DNA from: Bagarius yarrelli
Taxonomy: Eukaryota > Chordata > Actinopteri > Siluriformes > Sisoridae
Reading direction: 5' to 3'
Length of the DNA stretch: 64,000 nt
NCBI GenBank assembly: GCA_005784505.1
Contig: VCAZ01000040.1
Span: 1,278,501-1,342,500, forward strand
The stretch's first letter is position 1. Every line of letters starts with the position of its first letter. Made by a program: the position numbers and the translations under genes. The notes beneath the pieces were generated by a model that worked only from the letters and a program-made list of their open reading frames with translations, made no database searches and was not told the DNA's origin. Of the stretch, positions 46,001 to 57,700 are shown in pieces.

Positions 46001-47587
46001 TGTGGCAGGGGCGCCCGAAGAAATCGCCTTGGGTATTGTTTGTTTAAATGTAAACAACATTGTGTGAAAATGCACAATAGTTCACGAAGAGAATAAGAGT
46101 AAATACAACACCCGTTGCAGCCACCAAAACGATGTTATTTTATTCATTCATTCATCCACCAATTTATCAACTCATCCATCCATTCGTCCATCCATCTGTC
46201 CATCCATCTATTCATACTTCTATCCATCTATCCATACTTCCATCCATCCATCCATCCATCCATCCATCCATCCATTTATTTATTTATTTAATTATTTATC
46301 TATTTATTTTTGTGTGCCACCCCAGGATTTGCTGTGACGTCTTCTGGCCACCCCTATTAAAATTTCCTAGGGCGCCACATTGAAGTGTGGTTAAATAGGA
46401 TAAATACCGCTAAGGATATTTGTATGCTTGTTTGCTGTTGTAAATTTTGAATCCTAAAAAAACAGAGCATTTAAATGTCATTTGATTTAATTATATGCTT
46501 TCTAGACATAGTCCTTTTTTTGTCTATCTAGAAAAACCTTTAAAGTTTTATTTTACTACCCAATAAAGACCTGAGAAACTTTTTAAAGACTGCTCTATTT
46601 TAAAACATACCGATATATTAGGCAGTATTAAATAGTAACATAGCACTACTTTAGATTATACTGTACTATAGATTTTGAATTAGGACCTCAATGCCCTAGT
46701 TCTCTGGAAATCAGATGGTAATTCTTTCAGTCACATCATTAAAAGTCTTAAGGCAGGAGCTCAGTCACATCAAAACAACTCTATCCTTATCCCTCAAAGC
46801 CATATGCTCTCACAAAAATAACATCATCTGTCACACAATGCGTAGCCACAGAAATAGACTGCAAAACTGCATGAGTTTGCTGATATGTACTTGAAACTTG
46901 CAGTCATTAATGGGAATAAAATCAATTCAAGCATCAATAGTGCTAAAATAAAGTTGATATGTATGAAACCAAAGTCGCATGTTTTAGTGGCTAACCATTA
47001 ATTTTTTAAAGCGAGTATCTTTTTTATTCTATAAAATTAGAGCTATTCCAGGTAAAGTAAAGGAATGCTAGCCAAACATGTAAACAACACTGCAGTAAGT
47101 CTAGGGAGTGTTCACAGCTTTCTATGGTGGTTCTTTCTCAGCTTCTTATTTTCCAGCACATAACGGAGTAGCATCTGTAAACTGATTCCTTCCGACAAAA
47201 CACTGGGTCTAAGGGGTCCGCCTCATGACCCATTGTCATAGCCATGTTTAAATAAATTACAGTCACAGAATACTGCACCACAATAAGCATATCCTCGGTA
47301 GATATTATGCAGGTATTATGCCTTAGTTTAGGCTAATTTAAGAATGCTGTTTCAACAATATTTGCCTATTATGTCCCTGGTCCCTGGTGTGCACTGGCCA
47401 CAGTGGAGGACTCAACGGCATCACTCCCTCTCTCTCCCTCTCCACCCTCCTCCTCCTCATGCTGTAGTTGAAAGAACTTCCCTTACCTCCTGTCCAGGAT
47501 TGCCGGCACTTGATCAAAGGGCAATGCCAGCTGTATGCAGACAAACAGCCACATTAAGAGAAGCATGGAGAACCTGTGTACAGCCAT
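43069..47587 (-). CDS. atp6ap1l: V-type proton ATPase subunit S1-like protein (Ac45 family)
   Basis: Single-pass accessory protein of the V-ATPase family ATP6AP1/Ac45. Exons: 47587-47487, 44933-44893, 44572-44487, 44385-44084, 43945-43895, 43821-43578, 43305-43069; total 1062 nt, 353 aa. A signal peptide (MAVHRFSMLLLMWLFVCIQL) is followed by a short Ser-rich linker, a furin-like RTKR, a beta-rich luminal domain, then the family hallmarks TYSYHCQHVSS, ITFTDFQIQAFNV, SDCATFFTPAILMGLITSL, a membrane segment and a cytosolic tail HIDRYEEHKTTVYFPRMPD. The large N-terminal luminal domain of ATP6AP1 is absent, which points to the ATP6AP1L type. The tail carries about 15 residues beyond the usual end. 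The first intron is 2.5 kb and repeat-containing. Confidence 0.85.
46142..46310. repeat. (ATCC)n / (TTAT)n compound satellite
   Basis: Imperfect CATC and ATCC units for about 130 bp, followed by TTTA units, in the first intron of the atp6ap1-like gene. Confidence 0.9.
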
Positions 47588-48562
47588 TGAGTCAATTTAG
47601 ATGAGCAGCAAAGAGGAGATCTGCTTCATAATCTGCCCTGATGGCATAGCCCTGAACCTGAGCTTACTGACGGGCGGCCCCAGCAGCCAATGAGTAGACA
47701 GAGAGTGAAGATAATCGTGCGTCACAGCCTTCATTCTTCTAGCCTTGCTCTCTGTCTCTCTACTGCTTGCGCATGCCTGCATGCTCCCTGCACCCCTCCC
47801 CTTTCTTCTGTCTCTCTCTCCCTCTCCGTATCTCTCTCGTTCCCTCTTTTTCTGTCATACAAACAAAGCTGCTGCCAAATCTGAAGCACACAGTCTCAAT
47901 GACTAAAACAATCAGCACCAGAATACAGTTTGATAAGCACATTTTAGATACAGTTTAAAAAATAATGTATAGAAGCTAAGAAACTGACCTAGATTGGTAC
48001 TACCAATCTTATTTATATAAACACACTTCAATGTACTGTATACAGACGGGCTATATAACATATCCTTAAAAGTTCATGGTAACAGATATTACTAATTAAA
48101 TAGAATTAACTCCAGTAAAAATAAATAATAAAAAAAACCTGTGTATTTATAAAAGTAAAATATAAAGTGTATCGCTGTAAATCTTTTAAATTAAATAAAA
48201 TACTTAATACATTAATAAATAATAATAATCAATAATTGTACCGGTTATTAAATTAAAAAGTCAAATTACAATAAAAAAGTTAAAATTAGAGGAATAAAGT
48301 TGAAAAACCTTGCCAATAAGTTAAATTTATTTTTGTAATTTTTACTTTATTCTTAAAGTATTTCAACTTTAATCTTGTTATCTTATTTTTTTTTTTTTTT
48401 TGTCATTGCACTTAAAATTGGGTCATGTGGTTAAAAAAATGATCATTTTTCTTTATAACAACTTTTAACAAACTCATAATGCATAGGTATGAAAATATAT
48501 AAAATAATTAAATATAATTTTATATAAAAGATTTAATTTATAACACTCATAAATAGTCCAGT

Positions 48563-48735
48563 TACATTCACAGTATTTGGCAGATGCCTTTATCCAGAGT
48601 GACTTTTATCTCTTTTATACAACTGAGGGTTAGGTGCCTTGCTCAGGGACCCATGGTGGTGGCGCTGGGAATTGAACCCTGGTCCTTCTGGTATCAGCCC
48701 AACACCTTAACCACTAAGCCACCACATTCCCAGTT
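48563..48735 (+). repeat. Teleost interspersed repeat
   Basis: 'gcagatgcctttatccagagtgac', 'tacaactgagggttaggtgccttgctcaggg', 'ggtggcgctgggaattgaaccc' and 'ccttaaccactaagccacca': same family as 9528-9715. Confidence 0.75.
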
Positions 48736-49469
48736 GCTAATAGATCACTGGGAAACCGGTTAGCTAGGGTTGCACTTAGCAGCAGTATGTATTATGTAGT
48801 GTTTAGCAGGTCACAATCCATTACTGTAAATATGAAGACTGTACTGTATCTTCAAGACTGCAGTGTACAGTATTTGATCTTCTGTCACTTTGACGTTATG
48901 TACATTTCCGGTATCACTTTCGGTTATCCAGCTACTTAAGCTAACAGTTAAGTTCAGCAAACTAATTTTTTGCCTCACCTTTTGGATTGGTTTGCCTTCT
49001 TACTATTGGATTACTGTGTACCGACAACTACGTTTTTAAACTGCTCTTCTTTGTTTAATAAACGTTCTACTTGCAAGATGGATTTCTCCCAGAATAGTAC
49101 CTTACAGGGGTACCCACTCTCCTCTGTTAATAAGCTATGCAATACTATCAAAACACACAAAAAAATTGAATTTTACAATATTCCTACCTGTCCAAAAGAA
49201 ATACTGCAACCACAGCATAATCCTCAGATCCAGTGACTTCTGCAGTAGGTTATAGCATGAAAACACAACACTGAAATTAATTTGGATTTTCGCTCTCGTT
49301 TTATCCAGCCTCTAGTACATGAAAGCGCTGATGACAGTGTTACCAGATAGAGCTAATCGTTTCGAGTCTAAAACTGTCTATTCATTTAACTTGAAAGTGG
49401 CAGCAGTTTCATGCTATTTATGGTGTCAGTTTTCTCACTTGTGTTTTTTAAAATAATTAGCCTCTTAAA

Positions 49470-49915
49470 TGCTCCGGATACTCCGGTTTTCTTCCACAGT
49501 CCAAAAACATGTAGGTTACATTTATGGCACACCCTTATCCAGAGTAACTTTCAATCATTTCATTTATACAGCTGGGCAATTGGGGGTTAAGGGCCTTGCT
49601 GATCAAGGGCCCAGCAGTGGTAACTTGATGGTGCTGGGAATCGAGTCTACAATCTTCCGGTTAACAGGCCAACACCTTAGCCACTGCCCCACCACTTCCC
49701 CCTTAGATTGATTTGTTATATTGATTGGTGATTCTAAATTGCTCATATGTGAGTGTGTGTGGTTGTTTGTCTGTAAGTGGCCCTGCGATGGATATGGCGA
49801 TCTGTCCACAGTGTAACCCTGCCTTACTCCCAATGACAGCTGGGATGGACTCCAGCAGATCCCTGTGACACATGATTAGGAATAAGCGAATATAGACAAT
49901 GGATGGATGGTTTTT
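49470..49915 (+). repeat. SINE interrupted by a nested interspersed repeat
   Basis: SINE body segments at 49470-49515 ('ccacagtccaaaaacatgta') and 49702-49915 ('ttgattggtgattctaaatt' to 'ggactccagcagatccctgtga') are separated by a 'cccttatccagag' family copy at 49516-49700. The split lies exactly where the SINE body is continuous in the copy at 8727-9000. Confidence 0.75.
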
Positions 49916-50757
49916 TAACAAAACCTTAATAACACAAAAACAAGTGCGTCAGAAGTGGGTAATAACGCATTATGTTTCGTAACATTTACTTGAGTGAATT
50001 TCTCGGGAAGAAATACCTTATGCCTTACTTTTATTCTCACTAAAGTAAATTTTCAATTGCAGAAATGTTCACTTGCTTCGCTACATTTTTTAGCATTTAA
50101 ATGTAATAAGTGAATGTAATAATTGAACGTTAATAGTAGCAGAAAAAATATTTTATATTTTATATTGTTTTATGATAATGGGTGATTCTGTATTTTATGT
50201 ACCGTAGTTGATTGTTAATATTTTGATGGATTATGTATGTTTTTCATTCATTCGCATCCAAACTAACTAGTAATTCACTATTTAAGTAGTCGTAGCATTC
50301 AAGTAATCTCAAACATTAATACTTTGGTACTTGAGTAATTATTAGCTGCAATTATACTTAAGTAAATGTTTTGGCTACATTACCCACCTCTGGTCTGAGG
50401 AAACAATTAATATATTAAACAAGTTTAATAAATGAATTGTTTGCTAGGGTTAGCACCATTTAACAGGGTTTAGGTTTTAACACCATTTCTCCTGTAAAGG
50501 AATGTCTTCCTCTTGTGCCTAATCTGAAATATTGTTTAAAGATGTAAACCTAAATATAGACACAGTACTGGCATAATATTGAAATGATATATAGTCTAAC
50601 AAGTTTATTGTGGTATTTATAGGCATAATGGTATTAATAAAAAATACCTAGTAATAATATTATATTATTATCTGCCTGTATTAATTCTACTTCAAACTAA
50701 CAGAAAACAAACTAAAGCATTATCAAAGTTGGAGAAACGCAGATAATGCAGCATCCA

Positions 50758-50860
50758 TCCATCCATCCATTTTCTATACCCGCCCATTCCCTTATTCGGG
50801 GTCACGTGGATCTGCCGGAATCTACCCCAGCCGTCTCTGAAAGGGCAGGAGGGGTGCAGC
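50758..50860 (-). repeat. SINE tail fragment, reverse
   Basis: 'ccatccatccattttctatac', 'cattcggggtcacgtggatc'-like and 'ctgaaagggcaggaggggtg' match the 3' end of the teleost SINE in reverse orientation. Confidence 0.5.
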
Positions 50861-51344
50861 AGCTTCATTTACATCTAATGTAATGTGTCCGTTATCTGCA
50901 CATTAATACCGTGATCTAATCAGCCAATCATGTGCAATACATAGCAGTGCAATACATAAGATCATGCTGATACGGGTCAAAAACAGATCCGGGCCTTTTT
51001 TTATGAAGTGATCTGTGATCCTTATCAATTCCGGATCAGCTCCAATTAAAAATTCGAGGCTTTCTTCTAACTGTATTGAAAATGTTTTATCTAGTGACAT
51101 CTTGTGGCCAAACTGTTGAATAGCTGCCTATACTTCCCGGCGAAATCAGCAGGGTGTTTTTTTGTTTTGTTTTATGTAATTAAATAACCACTTTTTTACT
51201 CAAAACCCATAAAGGCATTTAAGGTAGTGTTTTATGTGCCAGATGCGATAATTAAATGAATAAATTAATTTGTAGTCACGTATGATCAAGTTAGTCACGT
51301 GGTTATGGGCGGAAAAAAACAAAACTTCACACGTCACTAACCTC

Positions 51345-51358
51345 GTTGCCCTGGCAAC
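51345..51358. promoter_or_regulatory. Palindromic X-box (RFX site) upstream of dnah12
   Basis: GTTGCCCTGGCAAC is a full two-half-site X-box (GTTGCC, 2-bp spacer, GGCAAC), the binding motif of RFX factors that drive ciliary genes. It lies 404 bp before the dnah12 start codon and upstream of the acceptor at 51754. Function is inferred from motif and position. Confidence 0.75.
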
Positions 51359-51761
51359 AGGAATCACTCTCCGGTAACAGTGTTTCACTGGCAGGTTTGG
51401 CAAGCGCTAATAAACAACACGAGAAGAAGTTTGCAGCGTTCACTGCCAACTGGTAATAAGTAAATAAATAAATCTTATCGAATAACTCACTTATACAAAT
51501 AGATAGAAGTGGAAACGTATCGCGATCTGTGCAAATAACGTTTAACTGAACTAAAAACTTGTGTGAGCTAACTGACTGAAAGAAAGAGTGAAACAGTGTA
51601 GGTATGTTTTCATACACTACAAGCTATTTATCTATCCAATAGACAAATGTATTTAAATCTAAACAAAAGTTGTGCTGTTTTCTATATATTTCATTTTGCT
51701 TCGCTTAAAGTCAATCCCAAACTAATATTTCCTGTAAAATTATTGTTTATACAGATTTGAA

Positions 51762-54700
51762 ATGCCCACCACATCCTCAGCATTTAAAGGATCCCTAGAG
51801 GATGGGTTAAAAAAGTACACCACTCTTCCTCCCATCCCGACCCCTCCAGACAAGGAGAACTCTGACCTTCCTGAGCACAGGGCGGCCGTGCGAAAAAAAC
51901 TCCTTCGATACAGCAGGAGTAAACAACAGCAAGAAGAATTGCAGAAAATCTTGTGAGTTGTTTTGTCTTCAGTATTTTTGTAGCTGGACAGTGTTTAAAG
52001 GAATGAAAGAGCTATAGAGCATTTCTCTTATCCTTAACTGATCATTACATATAGCAGTGTACTGTACAACTGGGAAGTAGTAGCGCAGTGGTTAAGGTGT
52101 TGGACTGCTAATTGGAAGATCGGGGTTTGATTCCCAGAACCACCAAGTTGCCACTGGTGGGGCCCTGAGCCCCTTAACTCCCAATTGCTCAGTTGATGAA
52201 TGTAAAAGAGAGAAATGTACATCGCTGTGGATTTGTACCAAATCATATCATCCTGTATATACAGTCAAGCTCAAAATTATTCATACCCCTGGCAAATTCT
52301 GACTTAAAGTTACTTTTATTCAATCAGCAAGGTTTTTTTCTGACCGGCAATGGCACAGGCTTCTCCCAAAAGATAATAAGACGATGTACAAGAGGCATCA
52401 TTGTGGAAAAAAATATTTCTCAGCTTTTATTTACATTTGAACAAAAAATGGCATGTCCAAAATTATTCATACCCTTTGCAAACTGTCAGTCTATGGGAAA
52501 ATCCAAAGTTCTATACCATTCCAAAGAGTCCAAGCTGTTCTAAAGCATCCTAATTACCCTGATTCATTGGGAACAGCTGTTTTAATCAACTCAACAGGTG
52601 ACAAACAGAACCTGTTTGTTTTGTAGCCAGTAATGGCTAAGACAAAGGAGTTATAAAATATCTATTGTACTGTGCATTACATCGCATACATTACATTGCA
52701 TACATTAAATTTACAGTTTTGGTATTTGTCCAACGCCTTAACTATCATTTTCTAGGGTTACATTGTTCTCTGTATACTGTCCATTGTTCTGGCATTGTCA
52801 TACTGCAATATACAGCAAATTGTCTTACTGTGTATATTGTATAATGATGTATCAGATGTAAATTTTTCTGCATTATCATACTGTTTATACAGACTGGGTT
52901 TTCAGATTGCACATATATATTGAATCTACTGGAAATTACATTATACAGAACTGGGTTTTTCGATTTGCAATTCCTCTTCAGAATCGTCGACAATAAACTT
53001 CTATACAAGTATTTCAGTCATTCTTACATAATTGTTAATCGTGATCTAAATAAATAAAGAGATTTGATTTGATCCAAATCAAATGAAAAAAAAAGTTTTC
53101 ACTAGTTTTCTTAGTGAAAACTAAGATAAGATGTCTGAAAAAAATAGCTGCATTATTTAAAGGGGGTTTCTGAAATGATCAAGATGTGCTAGATTGTTTT
53201 AATCTAGATTTGTTAAAGCATACTGTCAAAATCTAAGATTTTAATCCTTCGTGTTTTTTTCAGGGTGGGACGTGCAGCAAAAGCCTATAAAAAAGCCAAG
53301 GGAGCAACCATAATAGATTCTTTATACAGTGAACCTGAGCTTCCTCCAGCAGTATAAACTTTCTTAAAAATACATTTACATTAAATAAATTGTACTTCTT
53401 CTATTTATATTTCTTTATAACACAAAGTTTTTTTTAACAGATGATGAGTGAAGCAAGAAAACAACGCGTATGTACCATTTATTCTGTTTATATACCATTT
53501 ATACTTTTAGCTAAGCATTTCACATTTTTTTTCTCAACCTCGGAACATCTGTCCATGCTATATGCTTACAGATCAACTACATGTTTCTAAAGAAATGTGC
53601 GGAAAGTCGACCCATTGTCTCCATTCAGCAGCACTGGCTGGACAACATGTTGGGCCTGCTAGAACCTCAGCTTCAGGTGGGACCTGGCAGAAGGGAGCTG
53701 CTAGAGGAACTGTGCCAGGAGGTCAGCGATATTTTCCATAGCTCCATGGTCATGTTCACAGGTGAGCTGTAAAAAATTGTTAAGGAAGACCACGGACTAT
53801 CATGGCCAAAGTTAACACATTACAGTGATTAGCCTGGTCACAAATAATACAAAAAATGTTATAAAACGTTAAAAATATCTATAAAGAAACTGTAGAAAGC
53901 CAGAACATTACTATACACATTTAAATAATTATCCTAATGTTAGTTGAATAAAATAAATGTACTGGTGATATTTATAAAATACAGAATTATGCTTGATCTT
54001 TTTATAGTTTATTTTGTTAATAATAAAATAAACATTTCTCTTTAGCTGATAATATCCTCAATAGGTTGGACACAGATGTTTCCTTACAAAAGCCACCTGC
54101 ACCCAAGTGAGTGTGCTGACATCTTAATGCATACTTTAGCGCCAACATAGCCCTACACAATGATCATAAATGATTTCCCCTTGTAGAATTCTAGATTTTA
54201 GCAGCCCATGGCGTAACAACTTTATCAGGAATCGAAAGAAGATCGAAGACAATTTGCACATCTTACATCCAATAATGCAGGTCATTTTGGATACCTGTAA
54301 CATGACATTTTCACAGCTTCTCCTGGTTAATATCTCAGACTGCAGGTACTGATTTTTCTGATTGCATATCAAATTTCCAGCGTTAGCATATTTACTCTGC
54401 TATATTGGCCACAGTTGCAGTTGCATCTGGAGCTTTTAGTGGGAATGGTGGCAAAGAGCAAATAATTTACACCCTCATTGACATTTTTTTTTCTGAAAAT
54501 GGTGGGCACCAAAGTTAATTCATAGAGACGTGTTTCACGGAAAACCCGGGCTCAGGATTCATTGTACAACTAGCTGTGTTATTGTCATAAAAACATCTGG
54601 GTGTAAAAGTCATCCTGAAATGCTCTTCTAAGATGTTTGACTAGTCAGCAAATTCGTTTTTCTGTAATGTAGTTATGTCAAAACCTACAAATGTTAAGCA

Positions 54701-57700
54701 GTTTTTATTTTCTGATAATTTTGTCAAGATTTATTGGAAAATTCTACTGATTTATTTAATTTCCGGAGGACGTGATTTTGCCAAGTAGGATGTGATCCTG
54801 GATCTTTCGTTGATCCCGAATCAACATTTTAATCAACCAAACATAACTATCTGATGTCATTAGTGTGTGTCGACCAAACCCGCCACAATCAATTTTTCCC
54901 TTTTTTATCCACAAAAAAACCCAAAAACTTTAACTCAGCTTATAAGCCAAGACTGGTAGTTCATTAATTCTGAAACAACTTAACGACAATGACAATGAAA
55001 AATCTATAAATTCACTTTTTTTCTCATGCATGAGCTGCACATACATACACATAGTACAGTATGATATGTTTTACATGTCATTTAAGTATTTTATTCACTA
55101 AATACATTTATAATATCACATTTTGGTTTACAAGGAAGGAAAGTTTCAGCAATGGATTGAGGCGGGTTTGGTCGGCACACACTGATGACATCAGTTGGTT
55201 ATGATTGGCTGATTGAAATGTTGATCCAAAATTAACAAAGAAAAGTAATCCAGGATCATACCCTACTTGGCAAAATCACATTTACCTAAATTTGTAATTG
55301 TATTTGTGATATAAAGGTCAACCGGCCCTGTGGACTGTGAGAACCTAAAGAACAAAGTGTCTATGGAGTGTGAGACAATCGAGGAGAAGCTCATACACAC
55401 TTGGTACCCAAAAGTTATTTTCTTGCTCACCAGCAAGAACACAGTCCAAAAGATTAAAGTTGAGAAGCTGGATGCTTTTTATAACTGTGCTTCAACACTC
55501 CTCTCCAATCAGGTTAGTCTAGAAAGCCATCGGAAATGTTGGTCATGAGAAATAAATGAGTTATAATATTGTCAGGATTTTTTTGTTTGTAGCTGAGGGC
55601 TTTGATTGAGAGAAGTGTGGAGGAGTTTGTTAGTCTGTTTGAACCCCTTGGCAAGCAAAAACTACCTCTCTTCAAAGTTCACCTGACCTTTGATGATGAG
55701 AAGATGGACTCCTATCCCACTTTTCATGATCTTGAAGGAACTGTGTTAGAAATTCTTAACTTAATCATGAGTACATTGCAGGTATGAAAAGTTATGGTTT
55801 AATTATCCTCAAATAAGTATATATATATATATATTTGTGAGTGTGAGTTATGTTTGGATTATTATAGCTCCTTATTTTTCCCTATTTTATTAAGCAAAGG
55901 TTTTAGTGCTTAATGAAGGTCCAGATTTCTCTATAAAACAATTTAGTTGATTCAATTTATGTCACGCGTTTACTCACTTTTCATTAGTCTAATATCAATA
56001 AGTTACACATTAATTAAGCAAATTTAACAATAAACAAATCTGACATGCAAACTTTTTACATACCCTATTTCCCAGAAAAGTTGGGACAATTTAAAAAATG
56101 GAGTAGCAGACCTTTATTTAACAGAAATAAAATAAATAATAATAAATAATAAACTTTTTTTAAATAATAAAAGTTAGAAATATTTAACTTCATTGTCATT
56201 GTGCAGGGTACGTGTACAGAGCCAATGAAATGCATTTTTCACATATCCCATCTTAGTAAGTTGGGGGTCAGAGCGCAGGGTCAGCTATGATACAGGGCCC
56301 CTGGAGCAGGAAGGGTTAAGGGTCTTGCTCAAGAACCCAACAGTGGTTGACTTGCTGGTGGTGGGGCTTGAACCCAGGTGTTTCTGGTCTTCAGATCAGC
56401 AACTTAAGCCACCTTTGAGCCACCACTGCCCCTCAAAAAGCTGTTCATTAGCAAAGGTTAGGTTTTACCTAGCATAGAGGATGGTTTCGATTCATTGACC
56501 TCTGGGTTATGGGCACAGCATGCTTCCGCTGCGCCAGAAACCAATATCTGTTAACAAGCCTATATGTATTGGTTAAATACAACCAAAAGCAACAACTGAT
56601 TATGTTTCACATTAAATGATTTAATTACACCTTTTATTTGGTTGGAAATTAAAGAGAGTAATTGTTGTAGTTTTTGCAAGTAAAGTCTTTGCACATTCTT
56701 GCTGTATACAAGACTTGAGCTGCTCAACAGTCTGTGGTAGCTGTTGCTCGGTTTCTCTCTTAATGATACACAATACGTTTTCAAAAAGACTCAACATTTC
56801 CATTCAAGTTTTTCCCTGACTTCCTGAATCTTTTTTTAAACAATATTATGAACTAAAGACGGTGAAAAAAATCTAAATTCTTTGCCATTTTAAGCTACTA
56901 AACATTGTCACTAACACCTGTCTCTCAAAGTTTTGTCACAAAATGTTAAGCCACAACCTTTGCTTGCAAATAATTGTGTTAAATTCTGTTTATATTAAAT
57001 TTTAATACCCTTACAATAAACTTATTAATTAATTAATTGTCTTTGCAACAATGAGAGTATAACCTTTTCAAGTCTTAGTTTGCCTTTGTACCAACGTTTT
57101 GTAGTGTTTGTCAGGGTTTTTCTCTAAACTTCTGTATGATAAAAAAAAAAAAAGTTGATTTAACAAACTTAACACTTTATATTGCTTTTTTAGAAATTGT
57201 ACATTAAATTATTTTATTTTACTTTGCATAGACACATTATCTGTAAGAATAGCTGTCTTTAACAAATCTTACCACCCCACAGAATATCCAGTCTATTCAG
57301 TCCTGGCTAGATGAGGCCAATAGTTCAGTGGTTGATGCTAAACTGGCAGACCACACAGTCTCATGGGCACAGACTACGCTGAGGAATGCTGTCCGCAAAT
57401 ACCTAGAGGAACCTGTGAAACACTTTCAGAGTTATTGTAAGCTTCTTTTTTTTTTATTTTAATCTTAATAGTGTAGATTTCTGAACCTGCACTTGTGTTT
57501 TCTTTAGTTGACAACTATGAATGGTTAGTCAATGGGGATGCACAGAAGCTGATCGAGGTATTTATGAAGGAGGAGCACAGTTTTGAGCAGTACACTGAGG
57601 TAAAATTAATCAACTAACATAGCTTGAGTTATATTATGTTAATCTGTAATGTGCTGTGTATCTAATTGTAATAAATTATCGCAGCAAGTGGAAAAGTTCC

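Larger units (their letters stand above)
47588..51344. other. Spacer between divergent atp6ap1-like and dnah12 genes
   Basis: Head-to-head intergenic region of 4 kb. The left 300 bp (47590-47880) is CT-rich and holds the likely atp6ap1-like promoter. It then contains AT-rich DNA, interspersed repeats (48563-48735, 49470-49915, 50758-50860) and no recognised exon. The open frame at 48970-49236 shows no known protein. Confidence 0.45.

Noticed and set aside
46132..46383. Repetitive frame rich in HPSIHPSIH
   Set aside because: Translation of the (ATCC)n satellite, not a protein.
48970..49236. 88-codon plus-strand frame
   Set aside because: Composition unlike a conserved protein; it lies in a repeat-rich spacer and may be old retroelement sequence, but no diagnostic motif is present.
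53055..53085. Small palindrome 'gatttgatttgatccaaatcaaat'
   Set aside because: Short AT-rich palindrome without neighbours or repeats; expected by chance in such DNA.
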